30,754 bases of DNA from JBBUX01 sp037445775 (GCA_037445775.1 JBBIJX010000015.1:1-30754); one strand, 5' to 3'; shown: positions 6,945 to 15,035, numbered from the stretch's first letter. Program-made: numbers and translations. The notes: generated from the sequence alone by a model not told the origin.

Positions 6945-7700
6945 TCACTCGTCCTCGGTGGTCAGCACGAGCGGTCCGTTCTCCGTCACCGCGACCGTGT
7001 GCTCGAAGTGGGCAGACAGCGCGGAGTCCGTCGTCACCACCGTCCAGCCGTCGGCGAGCGATGTCACGGCGTCGCCGCCGGCGTTGATCATCGGTTCGAT
7101 CGCGAATACCATGCCCGTCTCGAGGCGCGGTCCCGTACCCGCGACACCAAAGTTCGGCACGTTGGGGTCCTCGTGCATCGAGCGTCCGATACCATGTCCC
7201 ACGTATTCCCGCACGATACCGAATCCAGCCGCGTCAGCGACTGCCTGGACTGCGGCGCCGATGTCATTCAGGCGCCCCCCTGGAACGCACCGCGCGATGC
7301 CCGCGTCGCGCGCCGCTCGCGTCACGTCGAGCAGGCGGCGGGCCTCATCGGCCACAGCACCCACGGCGAACGTCGACGCGGTGTCGCCGTAGTACCCTTC
7401 GAAGACCGCGCCCACGTCGACGGATAGCACATCGCCTTCCCTGAGCACCACGCTCCGCGACGGGATTCCATGCACCACCTGGTGGTTGAGCGACGTGCAC
7501 AGAGTGGCAGGGAAGCCACGGTAGCCCTTGAACGCCGGCGCGGCTCCCGCGTCGCGGATGACCGTCTCGGCGATCTCGTCGAGCTCTGCGGTCGAGACGC
7601 CCTGACGGACCGCCTCTCCCACAGAGCGAAGAGCCCGGGCGCTGATGCGTCCGGCCTCACGCATGGTCTCGATCTCTGCCTGCGACTTGCGGATGATCAC
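6945..7700 (-). CDS. map: Methionine aminopeptidase, type I
   Basis: MAP removes the initiator methionine from nascent proteins. The 251-residue pita-bread enzyme shows all five metal ligands: D95 (LSVDVGA), D106 (GDTAST), H169 (YVGHGIGR), E202 (FAIEPM) and E233 (HFEHT), plus the substrate-contacting H77 in LNHQVVHG. It starts at GTG 7700 (VIIRKSQAEIETMREAG), 10 bases after the adk stop, with only weak ribosome-site complementarity. The frame runs on upstream into adk, but that extension is out-of-frame adk sequence. Confidence 0.97.
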   Translation of the reverse strand: MIIRKSQAEIETMREAGRISARALRSVGEAVRQGVSTAELDEIAETVIRDAGAAPAFKGYRGFPATLCTSLNHQVVHGIPSRSVVLREGDVLSVDVGAVFEGYYGDTASTFAVGAVADEARRLLDVTRAARDAGIARCVPGGRLNDIGAAVQAVADAAGFGIVREYVGHGIGRSMHEDPNVPNFGVAGTGPRLETGMVFAIEPMINAGGDAVTSLADGWTVVTTDSALSAHFEHTVAVTENGPLVLTTEDE

Positions 7701-7710
7701 ACGGCGACCG

Positions 7711-8355
7711 CTAGCCCTCGAGGATGAGCGAGATGTCCGAGAACACGTCGTCGATCGGACGGTCTCCGTCGACGGACTTGAGCAGCCCTCTCGCCTCGTA
7801 AAACGGGACGAGCTGCGACGTGATCGCATCGTAGTCGTTGAGTCGCTTCGTCGCGGCCTCGACGGTGTCGTCGTCTCGCTGGTAGACCTCTCCGCCGCAA
7901 GTGTCACAGGCGCTCGGGTCAGCGGGCATCTCGCCCAAGACGTTGTAGATGCGCCCGCACCCGCGGCACTGGCGCCGCGAGGTGAGCCGGTCCATGAGCA
8001 CGTCTCTGTCGACCTCGATGGAGATGACGGCGTCGAGCGCCTTGCCCATCGAATCGAGCGCCGTCTCGAGCGCCTCCGCCTGCGGAAGTGTACGCGGGAA
8101 GCCGTCAAGCATGAAGCCACCCTCGCAGTCAGGCTCTGAGAGGCGGTCCCCCACCATCGCGATGACCACTTCGTCGGGCACGAGCTGCCCGGCGTCCATG
8201 TAGCGCTTCGCCTCGACGCCGAGCGGGGTTCCCTGGCTTACGTTCGCGCGGAAGATGTCACCCGTGGAGATGTGCGTTAGCCCGTAGCGCCCGACGATCT
8301 TGGCGGCCTGCGTGCCCTTGCCCGCGCCCGCGGCGCCCAACAAGACGATGTTCAT
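7711..8355 (-). CDS. adk: Adenylate kinase, zinc-LID form
   Basis: Adenylate kinase interconverts ATP, ADP and AMP. The 214-residue product has the P-loop GAAGAGKGT (7-15), the AMP-binding THISTGDIFR (27-36) and LDGFPRT (83-89), and a long LID domain whose C130, C133, C150 and C153 form a structural zinc site of the Gram-positive type. ATG at 8355 has GGGAGG upstream. It lies between secY and map, as in most Gram-positive spc clusters. Confidence 0.98.
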   Translation of the reverse strand: MNIVLLGAAGAGKGTQAAKIVGRYGLTHISTGDIFRANVSQGTPLGVEAKRYMDAGQLVPDEVVIAMVGDRLSEPDCEGGFMLDGFPRTLPQAEALETALDSMGKALDAVISIEVDRDVLMDRLTSRRQCRGCGRIYNVLGEMPADPSACDTCGGEVYQRDDDTVEAATKRLNDYDAITSQLVPFYEARGLLKSVDGDRPIDDVFSDISLILEG

Positions 8356-8382
8356 CCCTTCACGACCTCCCGTTTGGCGCTA

Positions 8383-9642
8383 CTACTTGAAGAAGCCGTC
8401 GTAGTGACGCATCTTCAGCTGGCTCTCGACCTGGGTCATCGTCTCAAGCGCGACACCCACCATGATGAGGATCGACGTACCGCCGAACTGCTGCACAAGC
8501 TGGTTCTGCGTGACACTGAAGACTATCGAGGGGATGACCGCGATCGTTCCCAGGAACAGCGCGCCTGGCAGGGTGATGCGGTTCAGCACGTTCTCGATAT
8601 ACCGCACGGTGGTGGCGCCAGGACGGACACCCGGGATGAAGCCGCCACTCTTGCGCAAGTTGTCGGAGAGGTCGATGGGGTTGAAGACGAGTGCCGTGTA
8701 GAAGTAGGTGAAGAAGACGATGAGGATGAACTCAAGGGTCCAGTTCACCGGCCCCACCGTTAGTGCGTTCGCGGCGCCCTGCAGCCACTGCTGGTTCGGG
8801 AAGAAGTAGACGAGCTGGCTCGGGAAGAAAAGTAGCGCCGAGGCGAAGATGATCGGCACCACGTTCGCGCCGTTGATCTTCAGCGGAATGTAGGTGCCTG
8901 AGCCGCCGTAGACCTTGCGGCCCACGACGCGCTTCGCGTACTGGACCGGGATCCGCCGCTGCGCGCGCTCCATCGTCACGATCGCGGCGATGATGAAGAG
9001 CACGATCACGATCATCACGAGCGTGAACAGGCCGGTTCCGAAGCGGAACGACTGCACGATGGCGATAGGGAACTGGGCCACGATGCTCGTGAAGATCAGA
9101 AGCGACATGCCGTTGCCGATGCCGCGCTGCGTGATGAGTTCACCGAACCACATTATGAGCGAGGTGCCCGCGATGAGCGTGATGACGATGACGGCGTTGG
9201 TGAACCAGGCCGGAACCTCGCCACCGGCTCCTCCGAGCGCGCTTCGGAACACCGTGAGCAGTCCGAGCGCCTGCAACAGCGCGATGCCGAGCGTCATGTA
9301 GCGCGTGATCTGCGTGATCCGGCGCTGTCCGGTCTCGCCCTCCTTCTGCCACCGCTCTATCGCAGGGATGACTCCCTGGAGCAGCTGCATGATGATCGAG
9401 GAGGTGATGTAGGGCATGATGCCGAGCGAGAACACAGCGAACTGCTCAAGCGCTCCGCCGGAGAACAGGTTCAGCAGCCCGAGCGTCGCGACGTTTTCGA
9501 CCTGGCTCTGGATTATGTCGAGGTTCACGCCGGGCACCGGGATGAAGCTTCCCACCCGGTAAAGCCCGATGATCGTCAGCGTGAACAGTATCTTTCGGCG
9601 GAGCTCCGGAACACGGAACGCGTTGGCGATCGCGGTTAGCAC
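8383..9642 (-). CDS. secY: Protein translocase subunit SecY
   Basis: SecY is the pore subunit of the SecYEG channel. The 419-residue product has the ten hydrophobic helices of the family, the first at about 17-37. The SecA/ribosome-contacting cytoplasmic loop is QRRIPVQYAKR (228-238), and the next loop contains GGFIPGVRPG (333-342). It starts at GTG 9642, overlapping the rplO stop by 7 bases, with GGAGGG a rather distant 14 bases upstream, so translation is probably coupled to rplO. Confidence 0.98.
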   Translation of the reverse strand: MLTAIANAFRVPELRRKILFTLTIIGLYRVGSFIPVPGVNLDIIQSQVENVATLGLLNLFSGGALEQFAVFSLGIMPYITSSIIMQLLQGVIPAIERWQKEGETGQRRITQITRYMTLGIALLQALGLLTVFRSALGGAGGEVPAWFTNAVIVITLIAGTSLIMWFGELITQRGIGNGMSLLIFTSIVAQFPIAIVQSFRFGTGLFTLVMIVIVLFIIAAIVTMERAQRRIPVQYAKRVVGRKVYGGSGTYIPLKINGANVVPIIFASALLFFPSQLVYFFPNQQWLQGAANALTVGPVNWTLEFILIVFFTYFYTALVFNPIDLSDNLRKSGGFIPGVRPGATTVRYIENVLNRITLPGALFLGTIAVIPSIVFSVTQNQLVQQFGGTSILIMVGVALETMTQVESQLKMRHYDGFFK

Positions 9643-10085
9643 AGCGTCTCTACCGTCCCTCCTGCAGCCTCGATCTTGGCCTTCGCCGAGCCCGACACCT
9701 TGTCGACCGTGACCGTGAGCCGCTTCGTGAGCTCCCCGTCACCGAGGACTTTGACGGACTCGTTGGCGGACTTGAGCACGCCCTTCGCGAGCAGAGCCTC
9801 GCCGTTCACAACGTCGCCATCGGCGAACAGCGAGTCAAGACGCGACACGTTGACCACCGCGTACTCGACCCTGTTGCGGTTCTTGAAACCCGGAAGCTTC
9901 GGCAGCCGCATGTGGAGCGGGTTCTGTCCGCCCTCGAAGCCGGGTCCCTTGCCTCCGCCGGCGCGCGAAAGCTGTCCCTTATCTCCTCTGCCGGAGCGGC
10001 CACCGTGTCCCGATCCGTGGCCGCGGCCCACGCGCTTACGGTCCTTGCGCGACCCAGGTGCCGGGAAGAGGTCGTGAATCTGCAT
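9636..10085 (-). CDS. rplO: 50S ribosomal protein L15
   Basis: L15 is a late-assembling 50S protein. The 149-residue product has the Gly/Arg/Lys-rich N-terminal extension that threads into 23S rRNA (KRVGRGHGSGHGGRSGRG) and the conserved GFEGGQNPLHMRLPK. ATG at 10085 has AAGGG 10 bases upstream. A 139-base spacer separates it from rpmD. Confidence 0.97.
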   Translation of the reverse strand: MQIHDLFPAPGSRKDRKRVGRGHGSGHGGRSGRGDKGQLSRAGGGKGPGFEGGQNPLHMRLPKLPGFKNRNRVEYAVVNVSRLDSLFADGDVVNGEALLAKGVLKSANESVKVLGDGELTKRLTVTVDKVSGSAKAKIEAAGGTVETLC

Positions 10086-10193
10086 GCGTCTACATCCCTT
10101 CGTGTTCGCTCGCGACGGGCTTCACCCGCCGCCGCCGGCCGCTCGCCGCCGGCTGACTCCTCCGGGTCCGGCGTGCCGTGGCCCGCCGCCCAT

Positions 10194-10212
10194 CCCGGCA
10201 TCCTTGGCCGGG
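10194..10212 (-). other. Hairpin in rpmD-rplO spacer
   Basis: CCCGGC (10194-10199) pairs with GCCGGG (10207-10212) over a 7-base loop, directly after the rpmD stop. A second GCCGGC pair lies at 10134-10139 and 10148-10153. The 139-base spacer is otherwise very GC-rich and holds no supported gene. There is no U-run. Confidence 0.4.
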
Positions 10213-10224
10213 TGCGATTCAGTA

Positions 10225-10425
10225 CTACTTTATGTTCTCGACTTCCACCAAGTGCTTGACCTTGAAGATCATGCCGCGCACCGCGGGTGTGTCCACGTGC
10301 TCGACAGAGTGGCGCAGGCGCTTCAGCCCCAGCGCACGCACGGTGGCTTTCTGGTCGTGAGGCGCACCGATCGCGCTTCTGACTTGTGTGACCTTGAGGG
10401 TCTTCTTGGGGGCTTTCTTCGCCAT
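10225..10425 (-). CDS. rpmD: 50S ribosomal protein L30
   Basis: L30 is a small 50S protein. The 66-residue product includes LKVTQVRSAIGAPHDQKATV and LGLKRLRHSVEHVDTPAVRG, the family core. ATG at 10425 has AGGAG 7 bases upstream; an upstream in-frame extension lacks conservation. It begins 4 bases after the rpsE stop. Confidence 0.97.
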   Translation of the reverse strand: MAKKAPKKTLKVTQVRSAIGAPHDQKATVRALGLKRLRHSVEHVDTPAVRGMIFKVKHLVEVENIK

Positions 10426-10429
10426 GACC

Positions 10430-10939
10430 CTACTCCTCCCAGCCGTAGATCTCTGCGACCGTCTTGCCGCGACGCCGCGCGACCTCATCCGCGCTCGAGA
10501 GAGACTTCAGGCCTTCGGCGGCCGCCTTGACGATGTTGAGCGCGTTGCTCGTCCCGAGTGACTTCGACAGCACATCGGTGATACCCGCGAGCTCTAGCAG
10601 CGCGCGCACCGGTCCGCCGGCGATGATTCCAGTACCGGGCGCGGCCGGCTTGAGCATCACGCGGCCCGCGCCGAACACCCCGTAGACCTCGTGGGGTATC
10701 GTGCCGTTGGTGACCGGGACGCGGAACATGTTCTTCTTCGCGTCCTCGATGCCCTTCCTGATGGCGATCGGAACCTCCTGTGACTTGCCCATACCGACGC
10801 CTACGTTGCCTTCCCCATCGCCGACGACCACGAGGGCGGTCAACGCGAAGCGCCGTCCACCCTTCACGACCTTCGACACGCGGTTGATATAAACGACCTT
10901 CTCCTGGAGCTCCGAGACCGGTGCTTCCCTGCGCGCCAT
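10430..10939 (-). CDS. rpsE: 30S ribosomal protein S5
   Basis: S5 helps form the mRNA entry channel and affects decoding fidelity. The 169-residue product has the double-stranded RNA-binding-like N-terminal domain (EKVVYINRVSKVVKGGRRF, then ALVVVGDGEGNVGVGMGKS) and a C-terminal domain with GTGIIAGGPVRALLELAGI. I chose the second ATG (10939) because GGAGG is 6 bases upstream of it, while the ATG at 10945 directly abuts that site. Confidence 0.97.
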   Translation of the reverse strand: MARREAPVSELQEKVVYINRVSKVVKGGRRFALTALVVVGDGEGNVGVGMGKSQEVPIAIRKGIEDAKKNMFRVPVTNGTIPHEVYGVFGAGRVMLKPAAPGTGIIAGGPVRALLELAGITDVLSKSLGTSNALNIVKAAAEGLKSLSSADEVARRRGKTVAEIYGWEE

Positions 10940-10950
10940 TACCATCCTCC

Positions 10951-11319
10951 CTAGAACTTCAGACCGGCGCTGCGTGCACCGTCCGCCAGTGCCTTCACGC
11001 GACCGTGGTACAGACGTCCTCCACGATCGAAGACGACCTCGGTCACCCCGGCCTCAACAGCCCTGCGACCGACGGCCTCGCCCACAGCCTTGGCCGCATC
11101 GGCGTTCGCCCCTGATTTCAGCGTGCCCTTGAGTTCCGCGTCGAGACTCGACGCGGACACGATCGTGCGTCCGCTGACGTCATCTATGAGCTGCGCGTAG
11201 ATGTGCGCATTCGACCGGTTGACACACAGGCGCGGGCGCTCGGCCGTGCCGCTCACTTTGCCACGCACGCGGCGGTGCCGGCGCGCGAGTGCTGCCTGCT
11301 TAGCCTTGAGCTTGTCCAT
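10951..11319 (-). CDS. rplR: 50S ribosomal protein L18
   Basis: L18 binds 5S rRNA in the central protuberance. The 122-residue product has the basic N-terminus (ARRHRRVRGKVSGTAERPRL), SNAHIYAQLIDD and the end GYL-like motif seen here as GGRLYHGRVKALADGARSAG. ATG at 11319 has AAGGAG 9 bases upstream. It lies between rplF and rpsE in the standard spc order. Confidence 0.97.
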   Translation of the reverse strand: MDKLKAKQAALARRHRRVRGKVSGTAERPRLCVNRSNAHIYAQLIDDVSGRTIVSASSLDAELKGTLKSGANADAAKAVGEAVGRRAVEAGVTEVVFDRGGRLYHGRVKALADGARSAGLKF

Positions 11320-11371
11320 CGATGTGCTCTCCTTGCTTCAAGCGGCCCGACGAGCGAGCCGGCTCCTGTGG

Positions 11372-11908
11372 TTACTTGGCCGCTTTGCCGAGCTTGCGAC
11401 GGACGTACTCGCCCTCGTAGCGGATTCCCTTGCCTTTGTACGGCTCGGGCTTACGCCACTTGCGGATGTCGGCCGCAACCTGCCCGACCTGCTTCTTGTC
11501 GATGCCCGACACGGTGATCCTGTTCGGCGCGGGCACCTCGAACGTGATGCCCGGCTCCGGCTTGACCACAACGGGATGCGAGAAGCCCAGCGCGAGTTCG
11601 AGATCCGATCCCTTCAGGACGGCGCGATAGCCGACGCCCACGATCTCGAGGTTCTTCGAGTAGCCCTCGGACACGCCCACGACCATATTGCTGAGCAGTG
11701 TCCGTGTCAGGCCGTGCAGCGAGCGGGACTCGCGCCTGTCGTCTGAACGAGTGACCGTGACGGTCTCTCCCTCGTGCGTGATGGTCAGTATGTCGGTGAA
11801 GGTCTGCGAGAGCTGGCCCTTCGGACCCCTCACCGTGACGGTCGAACCGTCGATGGTCACCTCTACCCCGGACGGGACCGGGATGGGCTGCTTGCCGATT
11901 CGTGACAC
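11372..11908 (-). CDS. rplF: 50S ribosomal protein L6
   Basis: L6 supports the sarcin-ricin-loop region where translation factors bind. The 178-residue product has two repeated L6 domains and the signature KKQVGQVAADIRKWRKPEPY leading to KGKGIRYEGEYVRRKLGK. The start is GTG at 11908 with AAGGAG 10 bases upstream. It follows rpsH by 30 bases. Confidence 0.97.
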   Translation of the reverse strand: MSRIGKQPIPVPSGVEVTIDGSTVTVRGPKGQLSQTFTDILTITHEGETVTVTRSDDRRESRSLHGLTRTLLSNMVVGVSEGYSKNLEIVGVGYRAVLKGSDLELALGFSHPVVVKPEPGITFEVPAPNRITVSGIDKKQVGQVAADIRKWRKPEPYKGKGIRYEGEYVRRKLGKAAK

Positions 11909-11938
11909 GGCTTCTGCGCTCCTTTCCTGGTCCGTCGA

Positions 11939-12337
11939 CTACCAGACGTACGCGATGACTTCGCCGCCGACGCCCGCCTTGCGCGCGTCGCGGTCGGTCA
12001 TCACGCCGGCCGACGTCGAGATGACTGCGATCCCGAGCCCGCCCAGCACGCGCGGCAGCTCGTCCTTCTTGGCGTAGACACGCAGACCCGGTTTGCTGAT
12101 GCGCCTGAGCCCGGTGATCGTGCGCTCCTTGCGGGGTCCGTACTTGAGCGTGATCTCAAGCGTGTCCTGCGGAGACGCTTCCGTCACGGCGTAGTCGACG
12201 ATGTAGCCCTCATCCTTAAGGATGCGGGCGATCTCGACGAGCTTCTTGCTCGAAGGCATCGACGTGGTGGGCTTATGCGCCGAGTTGGCGTTGCGCACGC
12301 GTGTCAGCATATCGGCGATGGGGTCGGTCATGCTCAT
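11939..12337 (-). CDS. rpsH: 30S ribosomal protein S8
   Basis: S8 is a primary central-domain binder of 16S rRNA, and in E. coli it is the repressor of the spc operon. The 132-residue product starts MSMTDPIADMLTRVRNA and ends with the conserved RNA-binding region (GLGIAVISTSAGVMTDRDAR, then GGEVIAYVW). ATG at 12337 has AGGAGG 9 bases upstream. A second ATG two codons on is the minor alternative. Confidence 0.97.
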   Translation of the reverse strand: MSMTDPIADMLTRVRNANSAHKPTTSMPSSKKLVEIARILKDEGYIVDYAVTEASPQDTLEITLKYGPRKERTITGLRRISKPGLRVYAKKDELPRVLGGLGIAVISTSAGVMTDRDARKAGVGGEVIAYVW

Positions 12338-12446
12338 CTGTCAGGTCCTCCTATGGTTCCGTGATGATCCCGCTCCGCGGTACGTGTCGGCCCGTGACCG
12401 CCACGCCGATTGACCGGAGGGGCGTTCTCGACGTCGTGTTCGGCGC

Positions 12447-12632
12447 CTACCAGCTCGCCTTGCGAACGCCGGGAAGCTCGCCTCGGCTTGCCATCTCACG
12501 CAGACACACGCGGCACAGCCCGAAATGGCGGTAGAATCCGCGCGGCCTGCCGCAGCGGCTGCACCGGTTGTGCTGGCGCACACTGAACTTCGGCGTGCGC
12601 TTCGCCTTGGCGATCATCGACTTCTTAGCCAC
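12447..12632 (-). CDS. rpsN: 30S ribosomal protein S14, zinc (type Z) form
   Basis: S14 sits in the 30S head near S3 and S10. This is the short 61-residue form with four zinc ligands, C24, C27, C40 and C43, rather than the ~100-residue cysteine-free form. It starts at GTG 12632 with GGAGG 7 bases upstream and a 9-bp hairpin just before that. A 109-base spacer separates it from rpsH. Confidence 0.97.
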   Translation of the reverse strand: MAKKSMIAKAKRTPKFSVRQHNRCSRCGRPRGFYRHFGLCRVCLREMASRGELPGVRKASW

Positions 12633-12650
12633 TTCCTAACCTCCGTTTCG

Positions 12651-12671
12651 CGGCGGGGTCGCACCCCGCCG
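12651..12671 (-). other. Hairpin just upstream of rpsN ribosome site
   Basis: CGGCGGGGT (12651-12659) pairs perfectly with ACCCCGCCG (12663-12671) around a 3-base loop, in the 63-base rplE-rpsN spacer. It ends 6 bases before the rpsN GGAGG. Without a U-run it is more likely an mRNA-stability or translation element than a terminator. Confidence 0.55.
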
Positions 12672-12695
12672 TGGGGTCCCTCGTCTCGGTCCGGC

Positions 12696-13238
12696 CTACC
12701 GCTTGAACGGGAAGCCGAACGCCTCAAGCAGCGCCTTTGCGTCCTCGTCTGTCTCCGCGGTGGTGACGAACGTGATGTCCATGCCACGTACACGGTCGAT
12801 CTTGTCGTAGTCGACCTCCGGGAAGATGAGCTGTTCGGTAACGCCCATCGAATAGTTGCCGCGACCGTCGAAGCTCTTGGTCGACAGCCCGCGGAAGTCG
12901 CGGACGCGCGGAATCGCGGCGGCGACCAGGCGGTCGAAGAACTCCCACATGCGGTCGCCGCGCAGCGTCACCTTCGCTCCTATGGGCATGCCGGCGCGGA
13001 TCTTGAAGCCCGCGATGGACTTCTTCGCGCGCGTGATCGCCGGCTGCTGGCCGGTGATCACCCGCAAATCCTCGACCGCCGCGTCAAGCTGCTTGATATC
13101 GGCGACGGCCGCGCCCACTCCCATGTTCACTACGATCTTCTCAAGGCGGGGAACCTGGTTCACGTTCTGACGTCCCAACCGCTCCTTGAGCGCCGGGACC
13201 ACCTCGGTCATGTACTGTTCCTTCAGTCGTGGTGCCAT
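12696..13238 (-). CDS. rplE: 50S ribosomal protein L5
   Basis: L5 binds 5S rRNA and contacts P-site tRNA. The 180-residue product (E. coli 179) has LEKIVVNMGVGAA, the ITGQQPAITRAKKSIAGFKI signature and the C-terminal DITFVTTAETDEDAKALLEA. I chose ATG 13238 (MAPRLKEQY) because GGAGGACGCAGGA lies upstream; the ATG at 13256 has no ribosome site and overlaps that purine stretch. Its 91-base leader spacer carries two tandem hairpins. Confidence 0.97.
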   Translation of the reverse strand: MAPRLKEQYMTEVVPALKERLGRQNVNQVPRLEKIVVNMGVGAAVADIKQLDAAVEDLRVITGQQPAITRAKKSIAGFKIRAGMPIGAKVTLRGDRMWEFFDRLVAAAIPRVRDFRGLSTKSFDGRGNYSMGVTEQLIFPEVDYDKIDRVRGMDITFVTTAETDEDAKALLEAFGFPFKR

Positions 13239-13268
13239 CTGTCCTGCGTCCTCCATCTGGGGTTCTCA

Positions 13269-13311
13269 GTGCAGGATTGCTGACCCTGCACCTCCCCGCG
13301 TACGCGGGGAG
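13269..13311 (-). other. Tandem hairpins in rplX-rplE spacer
   Basis: CTCCCCGC (13292-13299) pairs with GCGGGGAG (13304-13311) over GTAC, and GTGCAGG (13269-13275) pairs with CCTGCAC (13285-13291) over 9 bases. The two stems are directly adjacent. In E. coli the S8 repressor site of the spc operon lies near the rplE start, so the position suits a regulatory element, but I see no defined S8 motif. Confidence 0.55.
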
Positions 13312-13329
13312 CCGGTGAGCGTGTCGCTC

Positions 13330-13650
13330 CTACTTGTCGATGTCGTTACCGCACTTCTTGCAGACCCGGATACGGGTACCCTCGGTGCGCCTGCGGCCCA
13401 CGCGGGTGGGCTGCGAGCAGCTCGGGCACACGAGCATCACGTTGCTCACGTGGATGGGAGCCTCGATCTCGAGGATGCCGCCCTTCGGGTTGCGCTTCGT
13501 GGGACGAGTCGCCTTCTTCATCATGTTGGTGCGCTCGACCACGACCCGCTGCTTGTAAGGCACCGTCGCCAGGACCTTGGCTTCCTTGCCCTTGTCCTTG
13601 CCGGCGATTACCTGGACCTTGTCGCCGGTGCGAATGCTCAACTTCGTCAT
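13330..13650 (-). CDS. rplX: 50S ribosomal protein L24 with C-terminal zinc ribbon
   Basis: L24 is an early 50S assembly initiator. The 106-residue product starts with the KOW motif region (RTGDKVQVIAGKDKGKEAKV) and has NPKGGILEIEAPIHVSNVML. Its end carries C75, C78, C97 and C100 as two CxxC knuckles, a probable zinc ribbon absent from E. coli L24. ATG at 13650 lies 10 bases after GGGAGG; the ATG at 13659 is only 1 base from that site. Confidence 0.96.
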   Translation of the reverse strand: MTKLSIRTGDKVQVIAGKDKGKEAKVLATVPYKQRVVVERTNMMKKATRPTKRNPKGGILEIEAPIHVSNVMLVCPSCSQPTRVGRRRTEGTRIRVCKKCGNDIDK

Positions 13651-13665
13651 TGTGTCCATGCCTCC

Positions 13666-14034
13666 CTAGAGCACCTCTGGCGCGAGCGACACGATCTTCA
13701 TGTAGCGCCTGTCGCGCAGCTCGCGCGCGACGGGGCCGAAGATGCGGGTACCACGCGGATTGCCCTGCGGATCGATGATGACGGCAGCGTTGTCGTCGAA
13801 CCTGATGTAGCTACCGTCCGGCCGACGGACCTCCTTCTTGGTGCGCACCACGACGGCGCGGACCACCTCGCCCTTCTTGACCGCGCCGTTCGGGATCGCC
13901 TCCTTCACGGAGCAGACGATGACGTCGCCCACGTGCGCGTAGCGGCGCTTGGAACCACCGAGCACCTTGATGCACGCGACCTTGCGCGCGCCCGAGTTGT
14001 CGGCGACCTTGAGCCGGGTCTCTGCCTGGATCAT
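13666..14034 (-). CDS. rplN: 50S ribosomal protein L14
   Basis: L14 lies at the 50S-30S interface. The 122-residue product has MIQAETRLKVADNSGARKV, the KKGEVVRAVVVRTKKEVRR signature and the GTRIFGPVARELR end. ATG at 14034 has GGAGG 10 bases upstream. The 78-base spacer to rpsQ contains an imperfect hairpin (GTGCA 14071-14075 with TGCAC 14092-14096). Confidence 0.97.
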   Translation of the reverse strand: MIQAETRLKVADNSGARKVACIKVLGGSKRRYAHVGDVIVCSVKEAIPNGAVKKGEVVRAVVVRTKKEVRRPDGSYIRFDDNAAVIIDPQGNPRGTRIFGPVARELRDRRYMKIVSLAPEVL

Positions 14035-14112
14035 CTGCCTGATTCCTCCGTTACGTCCGGTCCGTCAGAGGTGCACCCCGTTCTAGGGCGATGCACATGC
14101 GCGGCCGAATGG

Positions 14113-14373
14113 TTACTTGGCCTTCTCGACGATCTCGACAAGACGCCACCGCTTCATCTTCGAGAGCGGACGCGTCTCCATGATCGTGACGGTGTCGCCC
14201 ACGCCCGCGAGGTTCTCCTCGTCGTGGGCGTGCAGCTTCGCGGACCGCGTGATCATCTTGCCGTAGAGCGGATGCTTCTTACGGTCCTCGATACGAACGA
14301 CGCAGGTCTTGTCCCCGGCCGCGGAGACCACGACGCCCTGACGGACCTTGCGACGATTGCGCTCAGTTGTCAT
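14113..14373 (-). CDS. rpsQ: 30S ribosomal protein S17
   Basis: S17 is a primary 16S-binding OB-fold protein. The 86-residue product has RRKVRQGVVVSAAGDKTCVV and KMITRSAKLHAHDEEN, the family pattern. ATG at 14373 follows GGAGG by 7 bases. A GTG at 14397 would overlap the rpmC stop as GTGA and add eight residues, but it lacks a ribosome site. Confidence 0.97.
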   Translation of the reverse strand: MTTERNRRKVRQGVVVSAAGDKTCVVRIEDRKKHPLYGKMITRSAKLHAHDEENLAGVGDTVTIMETRPLSKMKRWRLVEIVEKAK

Positions 14374-14393
14374 CACTTCTCCTCCAGTCACGC

Positions 14394-14609
14394 TCACGAC
14401 ACCGCCGCGTCACGCTCGACGGCAAGCTCGCGCGCGCGGATCTCGGTCTGCAAGCGCGCGATGTCCTTCTTGACCGCAGCGATGCGGCCTGTGTTGTCGA
14501 GCTGTCCGGTCGCGAGCTGGAACCGCAGGTTGAACAGCTCGGCACGCGAGTCCTTCAGCTTCTGCGCGAGCTCGACTTCGTTCAGCTCGCGGATATCGGT
14601 CGTCTTCAT
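14394..14609 (-). CDS. rpmC: 50S ribosomal protein L29
   Basis: L29 borders the peptide exit tunnel and forms part of the SRP and trigger-factor docking site. The 71-residue, mostly helical product has ELNEVELAQKLKDSRAELFN and LRFQLATGQLDNTGRI, the L29 signature. Its ATG (14609) directly abuts the rplP TAG, so translation is coupled. Only a weak AAGG precedes it. Confidence 0.97.
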   Translation of the reverse strand: MKTTDIRELNEVELAQKLKDSRAELFNLRFQLATGQLDNTGRIAAVKKDIARLQTEIRARELAVERDAAVS

Positions 14610-15035
14610 CTAGCCTTCACCGCCGCTCTCACCACGAGACACGAACCTGCACTTGATGGGCAGCTTGTGGGCCGCGAGGCGCATGGCCTCCTTCGCGACC
14701 TCCTCCGGCACGCCAGCCACCTCGAACATGACCCGGCCGGGCTTGACGACTGCGACCCACTTCTCGGGGTTGCCCTTGCCGGAGCCCATGCGTGTCTCGG
14801 CCGGCTTCTGCGTGATCGGCTTGTCCGGGAAGATGTTGATCCAGACCTTACCGCCACGCTTCATGTACCTGGTCATCGCGACACGCGCAGCCTCGATCTG
14901 GCGGTTGGTGATCCAGCCGCCCTCGATCGCCTTCAGGCCGTACTCACCGAAGTGGACCTGCGTGCCACCCTTCGCGGCTCCTTTCATCGAGCCGCGCTGC
15001 ACCTTGCGGTGCTTCACTCGCTTCGGAAGCAGCAT
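14610..15035 (-). CDS. rplP: 50S ribosomal protein L16
   Basis: L16 shapes the A-site tRNA elbow region near the peptidyl-transferase centre. The 141-residue product has MLLPKRVKHRKVQRG, the RGGKVWINIFPDKPITQKP stretch and the GSGKGNPEKWVAVVKPGRVM signature. The ATG at 15035 directly abuts the rpsC TAG, with GGGGAGG 6 bases upstream. Confidence 0.97.
   Translation of the reverse strand: MLLPKRVKHRKVQRGSMKGAAKGGTQVHFGEYGLKAIEGGWITNRQIEAARVAMTRYMKRGGKVWINIFPDKPITQKPAETRMGSGKGNPEKWVAVVKPGRVMFEVAGVPEEVAKEAMRLAAHKLPIKCRFVSRGESGGEG

Noticed and set aside
7701..8120. N-terminal extension of map into adk
   Set aside because: It is an Arg/Ser-rich out-of-frame reading of adk; a type I MAP of normal length begins at 7700.
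10086..10224. A small gene in the rpmD-rplO spacer
   Set aside because: Only GC-rich frames of low complexity; no start with a ribosome site.
13186..14613. A 475-codon plus-strand frame across rplE to rpmC
   Set aside because: It crosses five ribosomal genes in antisense with no domain.
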